A DNA stretch of 64,000 bases, from positions 310,001 to 374,000 of the forward strand of contig NJPS01000006.1 in the NCBI GenBank assembly GCA_002946415.1, written 5' to 3'. The number at the start of each line of letters is the position of its first letter. Positions within the stretch are counted from its first letter, which is position 1. The notes beneath the pieces were generated by a model, which saw nothing but the letters and a program-made list of their open reading frames with translations, made no database searches and was not told where the DNA came from. Origin of the DNA: Rutstroemia sp. NJR-2017a BVV2. Its lineage: Eukaryota; Ascomycota; Leotiomycetes; Helotiales; Rutstroemiaceae. The position numbers and the translations under genes are program-made. This document shows, piece by piece, positions 23,861 through 34,940 of the stretch.

Positions 23861-25149
23861 CTGGACAGAATAAACTGACTGCGCTATCCTAACGTGCTCG
23901 ATATGAAAAGATCATTCACCGTTCCCAAAGTGGGCCCAGGTTGAAGTGTGCTCATGATGCATTGGTCATGTCAACGTCGTAATTCGAAATCCCTTTTCCT
24001 GGGTCACGAACTGTGAAGGTGCAGAACGAGCAACTTCTACCCTTATGTATGCTCAGCCAGCACGTACTCATGGAAGTCTGATCAAACCAAGAAACAAAAG
24101 TCGTGCATTGAGCGCGGCTCTCGGGAAGGGCAAAGCAAAGATGTTGTGAGCTCAAGAACATGATTTTAGTTGACTACGAACAAGAGATAGCTGAGCAACT
24201 AGCTAGACATGAGCAAAAGAAATCGCCAAAAGCCAGACTACAAAGATATAGACATATACCCACAGTACCACGCGACAATACGAAAAATATAGAAGGTGCC
24301 CTCAGATTAGCTCTCAAGTTCTCATTGCGAACACTTTCCGCCTGATCCACCATCGCAATGATGATGGGGCGTAGGTTGGCCTGCAAATTTGGCTTTATGG
24401 ATTTGTTGGTCATCACCGGGCAAAGAAAACGCTCTCAAACAAACCTCCAGAACACCACCATCGACAGCAGCAAGATGGAGTCGCGAGAATGAAAGTAGTA
24501 ATGAATCTGTCTCCCGGTTAGCCAAGATCATGCAATTGGCGCACGAGTAATTCTCAAGTAAGGCGCCTCACGGGGTCCATGTTGAATTGAGAATGGATCG
24601 ACTTACCAGGCCGCTCCGATTGAAAACTATATTCCACTTTCAGCGATACTTTACCGACACGACGCCCTAACTGATAACCACAGGTCACAGAAACAGCATC
24701 GCATCGAAGCGTCTCAAGAAGGAGCTGATTGTCGTCACTGCAACTTCATCCACCTCCACCGTCAAACCGCAAGCCCACGCTCACCGAAAGCGACAGCACT
24801 GACTGCAGGAAGATGAGAGCAAGACCTGCTAAGATCTCTGTTCATAGAATCACACATTCCGAACCTTCTAATTTCTCGGATGGTTCAGTAGTGTAAGCTC
24901 GATGATTTTTATCGTCACTGCAGGTTGTTGTATGGAAAGAAAATTGAAACGCGTTCAGCGTCTTTAGTATGCGCGCCACTAAAAGTCACGCTAGATGGGA
25001 GGCCTAACTTTAATTCAGCCTCACTTGATTCAGGCTCGCAGAACGCGGAGTAAATAAACTTTGTGAAAGAACGTCGTCGCATCTGCAATTTCTTCCATAA
25101 CATCCAATTAGTACCCAGATAATTTGTAGCTCAGCAGAGTATCGCAATC
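23861..25149. other. intergenic, nothing recognised
   Basis: Upstream of Isy1 and of the hydrolase relic. Only motif-free frames below 95 codons. Confidence 0.45.
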
Positions 25150-25992
25150 ATGGTAGGCTTCAACAACTCGTTCTTCTATCTACTTCTACTGACGATGCAA
25201 AGGCGCGTAATTCTGAGAAAGCCCAATCGATGCTCTTCCGGTTCCGGGAAGCGCAACAAGCAGAACTCGGAATCATCGATGCAGGAAGAACGCGACGGCC
25301 GAAGATGATCACGGAGGTGATGTCGATACCAGCTTGTGAGAAATGGAGGGGCCAAGTTTTGAAAGAGATTTCTCGGAAAGTCAGCAAGATCCAGGATCCC
25401 AGTCTAAGTGATTTTATGATCCGTGATCTAAACGATGAGATCAACAAAGCGATGCGCGAAAAATATATGTGGGAGGTCCAGATAAGGAATTTAGGTGGTC
25501 CGAATTATATGAGGGGAGGAGGGAAGGTCTACGACGAGGAGGGAAGGGAGATACCAGGTGGAGGGAAGGGATACAGGTACGTTTAATGGTTGGTCTTTTA
25601 TGATTATGATTGTGCTAATAAAGCTCTGCAGATATTTTGGACGTGCGAGAGAGCTGCCGGGAGTGAAAGAGATGTTTGAAGCTGCAACGATAAAACCGCG
25701 AGAAGACCAACCATTAGAATCAAGAGCTGATCTACGGAAACAAGTCGACGCATCTTATTATGGCTACAATCTCGACGAAGAGGATGGAACATTATTAGAT
25801 TACGAAATTCAGAAGGAGAAAGAAGCATTTGAGAATTTGAAGGCTGGTAAAGAAGGGAAAGCACCAGACGGGTGGGAACCATTACCAGGAGATGCCGGAG
25901 ATGGGGAAGGATGGAGGTTACCGACGAGTGAAGAAGTACAGGAAGAGCTTGTGGATAGGAGGCGAAGACGGTTGTTAGATAAACTGGGATAG
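25150..25992 (+). CDS. isy1: pre-mRNA splicing factor Isy1
   Basis: Exons 25150-25152, 25203-25576 and 25632-25992; 245 aa. The first exon is the start codon alone: ATG is followed at once by GTAGGC, and the CDS resumes after AAAG at 25203 with ARNSEKAQSMLFRFREAQ. This matches the conserved Isy1 start, which supports the model. Further family blocks: LKEISRKVSKIQDPSLSD, IRDLNDEINKAMREKYMWE, IRNLGGPNY and GYRYFGRARELPGVKEMF. Isy1 belongs to the NineTeen complex/NTC-related proteins and acts in the catalytic spliceosome in the nucleus. It lacks the long C-terminal tail of animal homologues, as usual for fungi. Prp19, the namesake NTC subunit, lies 6 kb away. Confidence 0.93.
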
Positions 25993-27400
25993 GGAGTCGT
26001 CGAATCTACAAGTTCAGAACGCGACCTGACTTGTAGTGCCATCAGCGCTCCGCATCAAGAAGCCCTACAGCAAGAGGGCTGCTCGTTGCATACCCAAGTC
26101 TCAGTCGCACACTTGTTCCCTTTCCCGCCATAATCTTCAGCCACAGGTCACAAATACGGCCCCGATACCAAGCACGGAGTCTAAATTCGGTAAACAAGCA
26201 TCCGAGCGCCTCCAGTGGTATGGTGAGTGAGCGGATTCGGTCTTGTAGGGTGTGCATTTCAATTCGAAAGCCCGTGATTGTTCAATGAGCTGTCGCTGTG
26301 GATTCGTTGATCATTATTTCAGACTCATTTCATTTTCTCAAAGCTTCCTCCCCGCCTCGAGGCGACGGCGCTGGCAAGGTCAGCTCATTGCCACCATAAT
26401 GATACATGGTGCAGTTTGGTGGACAGTGTCTGCGTGGGCAGATGATCTCTATGGGAGAGCATCGTCCTCTGGAGACCTACTCCCAAGCATTGTATAGGCT
26501 TAATACAAGAATCTCGCGAAAGTTTGATGGCTTCTAGTTTTCCTATATTTATGATTGGACATGACTTATGTATGGTGGCCAATACCTTGTTCAGAAATGC
26601 CTGTGACAAGAGTTTGGCTGTGTAAATCTCTTTACGTCTTGTCTTAGTGCACGTGTTACTCATTTTTTCATGACTTCTGGCCCCTATCTCCGGACCATCA
26701 TCCAAGTCAAGCCTTCTTAGGATTGAAGCTTTAAATTCCCACTGCACGAGCTGTCACAGCCTATTTCCCGCGCATTCCCCCGCTGGCACAATATATTGAC
26801 AGCATATGCACCCTACGCGCCCACGTGTTCCGCCGCCCTCAAGTCGTTCCATCCCATCACTTATTCTCCTCCCATCTCCACCTTATCTCCACGCACCCCT
26901 GACAATCCTCTTCCCTCACCACAAGTCTCTCTCTCTCCCCATCTAGCCCATCTTGGCGCGCCCTAATACGAACCCCGCTAATGCACCTCGTCTATGAAAA
27001 AATGCATGCATCAGAACACCTGCATGCTTGGCATCTGCAATCCTATTCTTCAACGGCTTCTCGCTGCCTACACCTGCGTTGAGCTGACCGCCGTTGCTAA
27101 GCTGATACCTTTTTTTTAAACTTCGACGTCGATACCGAGGACGTGCTTGCGTCTGTTGATTACTGTGTGCGTTCTTGGCGCGGGTTTGCGGAGTGGTGAT
27201 TTGTGGAAAATTGAGGGCCCGAAACACGTGTGAGATGCTGACATTGGACTCGATGCGATGTTTGGCCGAGGTCACGTTGGTGGTGGGGAGATATGTATAT
27301 AAACCTCAATGCGACGTCGACTTGAATGGCAATCTAGAACAAAAGATCATTCAACAGCCCAATTTAATCTAACCAACACACACACACATACACAGCCAAA
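25993..27400. other. intergenic region upstream of the secreted-protein gene
   Basis: No coding sequence recognised. The part after 26800 is pyrimidine-rich, followed by a TATA element at 27296, and probably contains the promoter of the gene at 27401. Confidence 0.45.
27296..27303 (+). promoter_or_regulatory. TATA box of the secreted-protein gene
   Basis: TATATAAA 98 bp before the ATG at 27401, followed by an ACACAC-rich leader: a classic strong fungal core promoter layout. Confidence 0.6.
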
Positions 27401-28012
27401 ATGAAGTTCACCACCCCCGCCCTTCTCCTCTCCCTCCTCGCACCCCTCGCTTCGGCCGCAACATCCGCCAAGTTCTCCCTCCTCTCCAAATCCACCTACA
27501 CAGCGTACAACAACGTGCATTTCGGCGGGGTATCCTACCTCAACGGAACCCTAGTCGGGGGTCTCCAACCACAACAGACGCTCCCCGTGGGCGGCACCAT
27601 CACCAACGGCGTGCTCTCCTTCATCGGAATGGACCCCACCGACGACGCCATCCCGGCGTACTTCATCCACGGCGCAGCCGGATCATGGGTTGCGCTGGAC
27701 GTGTGGGCCAGTCCGCAGAGCGGGTATAGTTTGAGTTCGGCGGGGAACCTTCTTGTGAATGGGGCTGGGGCTTTTTATGGTAAGCGGTGGTTTTCTTCTT
27801 TCCGTGATTTTGAACTTTTGGAGGAGCTTTCGAGAGCGAGGAAGAATGATTGCTGATGGGAGAATATAGCTTGCTCGACTAACGCTGATGATTCAAAAAC
27901 TACCGTGATTGGAGTTTTCTACACGACTGCTGGGGCGGCGGTGCCGAGTGGTTGTCATACTATTCAGTTGCAGGCAGTTTACTGTGATAGCAATCTTAAC
28001 AACTGTGCTTAG
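27401..28012 (+). CDS. small secreted protein (PhiA / IgE-binding-like, tentative)
   Basis: Exons 27401-27779 and 27870-28012; 173 aa. A clear signal peptide (MKFTTPALLLSLLAPLASA, cleavage about residue 19). The mature part is Gly/Ser/Ala-rich with beta-like repeats, one N-glycosylation site (NGT) and four cysteines, all in the second exon (ACSTN, SGCHT, VYCDSN, NNCA), so probably two disulphides. Codon use is strongly biased to C-ending codons in exon 1, as for highly expressed genes, and the promoter has a good TATA box. The overall look (AKFSLLSKS, a YLNG segment, a GxFYACS segment) recalls the PhiA/IgE-binding secreted family, but I am not sure. Could be a cell-wall protein or an effector candidate. 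Confidence 0.8.
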
Positions 28013-29210
28013 ACGACGGATAGGATGATGTCAGGCTGATTTGATGCCTGCGATGAAAGAATGAGATGATGGGCCTAGCAGAGATCAACTGAACGAGGAA
28101 TTAGATGGAATAGAGAAAAGTTGAAACTTAGAATACTACGCAGGAACAATTTCACACTTGGATGATTGCCCCAGTAATGATGTTCTGCCTCCAAAGTGTT
28201 GTACTTCTCCTTCTCCTTCATGTGAAGCGCATAAATGCATTCCCTCTACTACTATTACCTGCAGTCTGGCCAACCGAATATCAAATCCAAAGCTACCCAG
28301 ACAAGCCAAGCTTGTGACCCCGGAGATTAGAAGAAAGGATAAGCGGGAAGCATCTACATGGCGGAACACTGCTCTTGGCAAACAGTCATCATCGTCTTAC
28401 CGGCAGACATCTCTGTCCCGCGCAGCCGGTTGGGCACGCAGATGCCCAGCAAGCAGTCATAGTAGGCGGCTTGGTCTGATAGCTCATCGAGTTTGGAAAT
28501 GGCTTGCCAAATCTTCTTTCAAGACGTATGAAATCACATTAAGGCAAATAGGTAGTCAAATACCTTCACCTCGTCTCCGCTTTTAACGGCACATGCATGG
28601 AGAGAATGAGAGTGACACAGCCGACAATACTCCCATGCAGCAAATCACTTGAAAATGGCAGTCACCGTTGAGGCACTTGACAACAACAGAGTCTTTATGA
28701 AAGTATATAACTTTTTGAGCATGGTCATTTTCGTCCTACTATCACACTCTTGACAATCCTCAGGGTCGCCGATGATCGACACGAGGATGGATGATTTGCT
28801 CTCCGAGGAACAGCACCGTGGGAAGAATTAGGCAAGTAAAATGCTTCTCGCTGCTTCCATACAAAATCAACCTTATCCGCCAGCCCCAATCCCAATGTAT
28901 CATTTACGTGACCCCGCCCATTGCAATCCATTTCCATCTCCCCAAAAACGCCTCGAACGCTACCAACCAACACCGAAATCAAAAGGCCAACCAACCATTA
29001 ACAGTAGCATCCATGTACTCCATCACTCCTTGCTAATATGTGATTCCATGTTGAAACCCCGCCCAAACCGAGGCAATGCTGACATTAAGAGTCTCTAATG
29101 TTGGGAAACGTATTGTGGAAAACGTGAAGTGATATCGATCGTCCCGAAGTGAAAGAAAGGAAAAGAGGAATCGAATTGGAGATCTGAGGAATATAAACAA
29201 GATCGTGACC
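28013..29210. other. intergenic, nothing recognised
   Basis: 3' sides of the secreted-protein gene and of the RING/SIM gene. A 142-codon plus-strand frame (28158-28586) has no motif or supporting splice structure. Confidence 0.45.
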
Positions 29211-30411
29211 TTAGAGGAATATTCCGACCCATTTATCCTTGGTCCTGACATCAGACTCGCAGCTATCAACGGAGCAAAGAATTTTCTTGGCCATTCGAGG
29301 ATCGCTAGATGCGCGGAAATTGGTAGAGATGGGAGATTTGTCGGGCGCGGTGCGGTGCTGGAAGCAAGTATTGCAGAAGACCTTCAAGTAGTTAGTAAAA
29401 CTTCCAATGGAGTAAGAACTCGTTGCAACTTACGTGACCGCAATCCTTGACTACCCAGAAAGGATGCTCCTCGCGATCTTTCCTTGAAGGTGCTCTACCG
29501 GATTTCTTTGTGACTTGTTCCTCTCCGTCCTTCCTGTGAACCAGTTCCATTTCGCAGCTTGGGCAGATGGCTACATCGGTTTCCTGTGGCGATCTCGTGA
29601 ACCCCTCCTCTACGGTTGGAGGTGGTACATGTTCAGGCTTTCGATCCTGCAAAGCAACGGCTTGGTAGTCCATGATTCCCCCAATAGGCGCGAAGTCCGC
29701 CATAAGGTGAACTCCGATATGTTCGTGTACCGGACCTCCTCCCAATCCAATGTAGTTTCCTATACCAGCAAGAAAATTTCCGTGCCCAAGAAAATGTCCT
29801 AATCCACCCGGTTGCGGTCGACGTCGCTCTCGCTCCGGTGCAGCGGCGGGTCCAGAGTTATTCAGAATCGGAGGGCTAGGTCTGTTGCCGTTTATAAATT
29901 CTTCAGCTGCACGAAACCGTTGCTCATATCCTTCGGCGAGACGATGTCGTCCAGCAAGACGAGGGCCGGGCAGCTCTCGTGCATGAGAGAAAACAATGTC
30001 TGGTTCGCCATCTTCATCCGCCGTAAGGTCGACAACTTGTTCTATCCGCCGTGCGTCACTCCTCCCAAGTCTCGGCGGCGGTCTCGGCGACGGATTACTT
30101 CGAGGTGCACGGCGAACTTGCAAAGGTACATCGTCTGGTTCATCGGTCAAATCGATAATGGTTTGTGAAGTGCGGTGCTCCAACCGCGGTCGCCGAGTTG
30201 GTTCCATGTCTGGTGCTGGAGTCTGCGAAGGTCTTGTGAATCGCGGATAATTTTGTGAGGATAAATTGTGAGGGTGCGATGTCCGCCGTCGATCGAAAAT
30301 GGAGGAGGTTAATCCGTTATCGTCTGGAGGGAATCTCGTGGAAGCAGCTCCGTAATTTGTGGGTTGGTCCAGCAGAACTGGCGAAGATGATAGTGTTACC
30401 GGATGGGACAT
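29211..30411 (-). CDS. RING-like zinc finger protein with SUMO-interacting motifs
   Basis: Exons 30411-29434 and 29381-29211; 382 aa. The N-terminal half is disordered and Pro/Arg-rich. It holds two acidic-flanked hydrophobic cores, TIIDLTDEPDD and QVVDLTADEDGEPDIV, that fit SUMO-interacting motifs. The C-terminus has CPSCEMEL, then, split by the 52-nt intron, CGHVFCNTCF, and finally CSVDSC near the end: a RING-like cysteine/histidine set with a long first loop. The combination of SIMs and a terminal RING is the design of SUMO-targeted ubiquitin ligases (RNF4, Slx8/Rfp). Ligase activity is inferred, as the RING spacing is unusual. Fungal homologues are often annotated only as cell-cycle control protein. 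Confidence 0.8.
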
Positions 30412-31444
30412 TTCAGCAAAAGATCTCTATGTGCGGGAGAAAATTAGTTAGTAATTCAATTAGCAGTTTTTCTCCTTTAGAGAGAAGACAAAGTGAAATC
30501 ATCGGTCCATACTTTGCGGTGGCCCCGAGATTCTGCGGACCAGTCTTCCATCACCAACAACAATTCCGCTCAAAGGAAATACTAAAATTGGCCACTTCTT
30601 CTTGGATGTCTGCTGTACTTTGTGCCGGGAGAAATTCGACAATGGAAGATCAATGAATTCTGCAAGGAGGAAGTCTAAGGTGAGGCCTGCTCTTGCCGGC
30701 CAATATGAGAATTTGTGTGTTCTTAAGTTATGAGGGTCGATGGGTTATTTGCCTTCCCTCGGACAGACAATGGGTGGCGCGGGGACTGGTGTGCATTTTA
30801 TGATCATTGCTGTTCGGACATTGAAGGTCACTGATTCGGCAACCACTTGCCGAAAAGCTGGCCGTTCATCGGCCGAAGCTGTACCGTATAACGCAGGTAC
30901 ATTGAATTGCTACGCACATTCCTATTCCTACAAGAAATAATTTCTGCGAAGTATAGAGTCTGGCCATCGCGTTGAAGTTCCATTCTTAGGAAATACTGTA
31001 AGCCATGAATCAAGGCAAATGCCTGGACTGCGACTGTATGGACTCGATCTTCGTAGCTGAATATTGTATTCGGAGCTCAAGCAAGCAACTAGAGCTGATT
31101 TCAGAGCTAGGATGGTATGGTGCATGCGTTTCGTACAACCACCTTGATCTTTTTCGGTTGCTATATGCAGGTGGGTTTCGTTGTCCTCCAGTAGACCACC
31201 TTTCCACCACTTGTCTTTTCGAACAACTGACAATGTACATTCTGATAAGGTTGGCACATGCCACCAGGTATTGTTGTTCAATTTTGGGCATCAAGATGAT
31301 GCATATTTTCTACAATTACAGTTAAAATGCAAGAAAAAAGACTGTCCAGATTTGTTTGTTCCCCTTTCATCAGTAGCAGCCAAAAAGACCAAACTCCTTA
31401 AGATACTTCCTATGCCTCGTCCTCCTAACTTATCACCCGTGGGT
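30412..31444. other. intergenic, nothing recognised
   Basis: Upstream side of the RING/SIM gene and downstream side of Prp19. Overlapping frames of about 90-120 codons near 31.0-31.3 kb have no recognisable motif. Confidence 0.45.
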
Positions 31445-33102
31445 TCAAGCAGACCCACCAAGAACCGTCACTACCCCTTCGCTATTAACAGTAATCAAGC
31501 TCTTCGCCTCCGCTCCCCACTCGACCACAGTAGCCGGTACAGCTAGACTAAGAGCATCGGCCCACGACTTCGAAGATTTCGTATATTGCGAGATAGTAAG
31601 TCCTCTTGGTCCGGAAGCTGCCAAGTATTGACCTGTGTAATCCCATCGGATACAATCAACAGGCCCACCAATTTCCAGAACTTTCACCTCGGCATCCTTT
31701 CCTTCTTTCCTGATATCGAAAATGACGACGCTAGTGGAACCTTTTGCTACAGCTGCGAACCAGATGCCGTTTTCGGAGAATGAGACGTCTTGTACAGGTC
31801 CTTCTATTTCGAATTTTACACCTGCACTTTCCCCAGTCTTCACGTGGAAAAGTTTGATTTGACCATCAGCGCCACCAGCTGCAAAGAGATGCCCATCGGG
31901 GTGGAAAGCCGCGGTTTTGAGTTCTGTAATGTGTAAGCTGGGCTAGTCTTTGAAAGATAAGAAGTAGTGAGTACGTACCAGAATCCGCATAAACCTGGGT
32001 CACGACTTTCTTTCCAGAAAGGTCGTAGAATACGAAGCTCTTGTCGACACCAACCGATGCAAGAATTTCACCACTTGGGTGCATTGCAATTGCATTTACA
32101 GCGCCAGCATGCGAGGTGAATGTGGTCTCTTCATCTCCAAAAATCTTCACCGCCCCATTAGCAGTAGAAACAATAGGCGTTTCTCCATAGAAAGCTGCTC
32201 CAGTAACTGCCCCTCCTGCCTTGTAAGACCGTAACAATTTCTGTTCAGTCGTAGAATATAAACCTGCAACACCGTCCGATCCACCTACTATAACCTGATC
32301 ACCCTTCGAAGCTAGTGATGTGCATCCAGGGTACAAAGCATCCGAAGCAGAAGTAATCGCGTACTGGCTGACATCTTCTGTTGTAGCCCATCCTTTAGGA
32401 ATGGGACGCTTCCGGCGGCTTTTTGAAAGTCTGTCAAATGGTTAGCATCCATATAACTGTCCACGCTCCCAATCTGGGGCTACATACTCCGCTTGAGTAT
32501 TATCAACCAGGCTCGCGAGCTCTTCCGGAAGACCTTGGCTATCAATCTGCATGGCATCGGCGTTTCCAGCGCTTCCAGCGCCAACTGAAACTTTACTCAA
32601 CGCATCTCTAGCCTCGTCTCTTTCTTTCGTCAGACGCGCAATGACCCTCACAGCCGCATCATGCTGATACAATGCCACAGATAATTCTTGTCGTGTCTGA
32701 TGTAGTTGATTTCGCAATGTAAAGGTTTCCAGAGCTAATGCGTCCCATTCGTTCTGGAAGGTAGAAAGAAGAGAAGGAATAGAGGTAAGGGTCGGAGGTC
32801 TAGGAGTAACGATTTTGGCGGATTTGAGGTCAATTAGCTCTGAGATTTCAAGGTCCTCCCCATTCACCGGATCCTTGTGGTTTTCGGAAATATATGCTTC
32901 GATTAGGCGTTTCTCGAATACGTTGCCTGTAATGAATCAGCTTCGAATTCATTTACGGGAACTGCCTCGACAGCTGCCAAAACGTACCTGATTTCAATGA
33001 AGCAACGGGGTGTTGTGGCGCCTCTCCAGAAACTACGAAAAGTCAGTCGCAATCTCGATATAAGCTTCAATGGCTTCCCCAAAACTTACTTGAGCACAAC
33101 AT
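31445..33102 (-). CDS. prp19: pre-mRNA processing factor 19 (U-box E3 ligase, WD40)
   Basis: Five exons: 33102-33090, 33032-32988, 32926-32488, 32430-31979 and 31923-31445; 475 aa. The first exon codes only MLCS plus one base. The U-box lies at about residues 1-70 (MLCSISGEAPQHPVAS, FEKRLIEAYISENHKDPVNGE), followed by the Prp19 tetramerisation coiled coil (FQNEWDALALETFTLRNQL, about 85-140). A basic linker follows (SKSRRKRPIPKGWAT), then a seven-bladed WD40 propeller to the C-terminus (MHPSGEILASVGVDKSFVFYD, FHPDGHLFAAGGADG). Prp19 is the core E3 ligase of the NineTeen complex, activating the spliceosome; it also acts in DNA repair. It is divergent from the OHCU gene, with 259 bp between starts. 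Confidence 0.95.
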
Positions 33103-33361
33103 GTTGATTCGTGTTGATATGGCGGGTTTGATATTTCGCGCATAAACATAGCAAAGAATATTTTGAGGTCGCGACCTATCAAGCTGGCGCTAAGCCGCTT
33201 GGGATTTAGCTTCCTGGGTGGTAAAGCAAGCTCCCGGGGCCGGCCTCTGGTGGGGTCTCAAATCATGGTCTAGGTACGTACCGCAAGCTATAAATCGTCA
33301 CTATTCTTTCTTGTATGAAGTGTTTTTACACATTGAGAAGGTACTATCAAACTCCCCGAAA

Positions 33362-34022
33362 ATGTCCTCATATACACTTCCCCCGGTTGCAGATGTTCCC
33401 AGTCTTCCAACCACAGAAAGAATCGCTCTCCTTGACGCACTCTTTGAGCCTAGCACGTCACTTCATACACTTTCCCTAGACTTACTTCACACGCAAACGT
33501 TTTCCTCATACAATGATCTCATCGCAAGCATTGGGGTGCAACTGATAGATCTGGCCGAGAGTGCATCTACTAGCGATACTGAGTGGCTTGACAAGATTCT
33601 CGGTGCTCATCCTCGACTGGGTGCTAAAAAAGTAGAAAGCGCACAGTCGGCGGCTGAACAAGCTCAACTGAACACTGGAGGTGCCGAAGAAGCTGAGAAG
33701 TTGAGGGCTCTCAATGAGGAGTACGAGAAGAAGCATCCTGGGCTGAGATACATGTATGCATAAAGAGTCTTAATCATCTGAATTGATGGCAAGTGCTAAT
33801 CAGATTACATCAGTGTGTTTGTGAACGGAAGGTCTAGACCTGTTATTATGGAGGATATGCAAAAGAGGATATCACGAGGTGATATTGATTTAGAAAGGAA
33901 AGAAGCTATCAAAGTAAGAAATTACAATTCGAAGTATCGAAAATGTCAAGCAGCTAATCCAAGAATCCCAGGCCATGTGTGATATTGCTGCAGACCGCGC
34001 TCGGAAATTGCAATCATCATGA
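33362..34022 (+). CDS. OHCU decarboxylase (uric acid pathway)
   Basis: Exons 33362-33753, 33814-33913 and 33972-34022; 180 aa. A longer frame begins at 33218, but the ATG at 33362 gives the usual family N-terminus. Landmarks: the catalytic-region HPRLGAKK (His after LGA), QAQLNTGGAEEAEKLRALNEEYEKKH, the RYIVFVNGRSRP strand spanning intron 1 (the phase join makes Ile), and the helical end. The enzyme converts 2-oxo-4-hydroxy-4-carboxy-5-ureidoimidazoline to S-allantoin, the last step of urate oxidation, probably in peroxisomes or cytosol. No obvious PTS1: it ends QSS. It is divergent from prp19. Confidence 0.92.
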
Positions 34023-34136
34023 ATGTATATGTATTTTTCCTTTTCCAAAAATGCAGAAGTCGCCAGCCGCCTATGCTTATGCTCTTTTCCATGCCCCTTT
34101 TCATGCCCCTTTCCATGCAGTTACCATATGCCATTT

Positions 34137-34940
34137 TTACAGCCCGTTTCCATTTTCATCCGCATGCACAAAACACACATCATGCACTATCTCCTCTTTA
34201 AGAATCTCAACAATACTGTCCTCTGGTAGTGTGCTCGGCGCTTCATCTTTCAGGTCTTCGGGTGAAAGCCCATCGAGTGCATCGAGGTATCCATAATCCC
34301 GATCATCGTCCTCATCCGTTGAAGGCGCCATAACACTGAAATCGCTATAGATTGCCCTCTCACCATCCCCTTCGTCTGTATTGAACAAATCATCCTCGAG
34401 ATCCAATGCATCATAGTTTGAGAGCCCCAGTGGACTCGGCCGGAGTTCAATTTCGTTCCATCTCTGCTTCTGCCTCTCCGCAGCAATCTCCCTCAAATCC
34501 AATACTTCTGCACTTTCTTTCTTGGTATGTGTTTTCCAAAAGTCTCGTGCGGCGTCCATCCTCAATCTAAATCGATTCAATATCGCCGCTTTCCTAAGAA
34601 GATGCCTCCCACTCTGATTTCCCCTATGGATATTCTTCTTATTGCTTCTCGTCCTCCCCACACTAAGCTTGATATTACTGGCGGGCTCAGAGAATGGTCG
34701 ACTCAATCGCGAGGTAATAAGATATAGCCGCAGACGTCTCTTCTTCCGTCCCTCGCTTCCACTACCATTGTAATCAACATCAGAGAGGGCGCGTGATCGT
34801 TTCAATGGTCGAGACGGAGTTGGGATTGAGAATGAAGGAAAGTCGAAAGAGCATGCAGCAGGGTGAGTAAACTGGAAGGTGGCCGTGGTGTCTTTCGACT
34901 GTAAATGTCGTAGCGAGAGGGCTTGATGAACGGGGGACAT
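34137..34940 (-). CDS. conserved fungal protein of unknown function
   Basis: Single exon, 267 aa, ATG at 34940. Basic and Ser/Pro-rich at first (RPLKRSRALSD, then GRKKRRLRLYLITSRLSRPFS). Next is an Arg/Lys-rich helix (HLLRKAAILNRFRLRMDAARDFW). The second half is very acidic (STDEDDDRDYGYLDALDGLSPEDLKDEAPST). The RRLRLYLITSRLSRPFS block is one I associate with a widespread uncharacterised Pezizomycotina protein, probably nuclear given the basic clusters. No catalytic motif seen. Its 3' end faces that of the OHCU gene 114 bp away. Confidence 0.75.
   Translation of the reverse strand: MSPVHQALSLRHLQSKDTTATFQFTHPAACSFDFPSFSIPTPSRPLKRSRALSDVDYNGSGSEGRKKRRLRLYLITSRLSRPFSEPASNIKLSVGRTRSNKKNIHRGNQSGRHLLRKAAILNRFRLRMDAARDFWKTHTKKESAEVLDLREIAAERQKQRWNEIELRPSPLGLSNYDALDLEDDLFNTDEGDGERAIYSDFSVMAPSTDEDDDRDYGYLDALDGLSPEDLKDEAPSTLPEDSIVEILKEEIVHDVCFVHADENGNGL

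Noticed and set aside
27401..27856. 151-aa version of the secreted protein
   Set aside because: It reads past a GTAAGC donor at 27780 into the intron; the spliced form restores the cysteine-bearing end.
28158..28586. 142-codon plus-strand frame
   Set aside because: No family motif; composition and context fit intergenic DNA.
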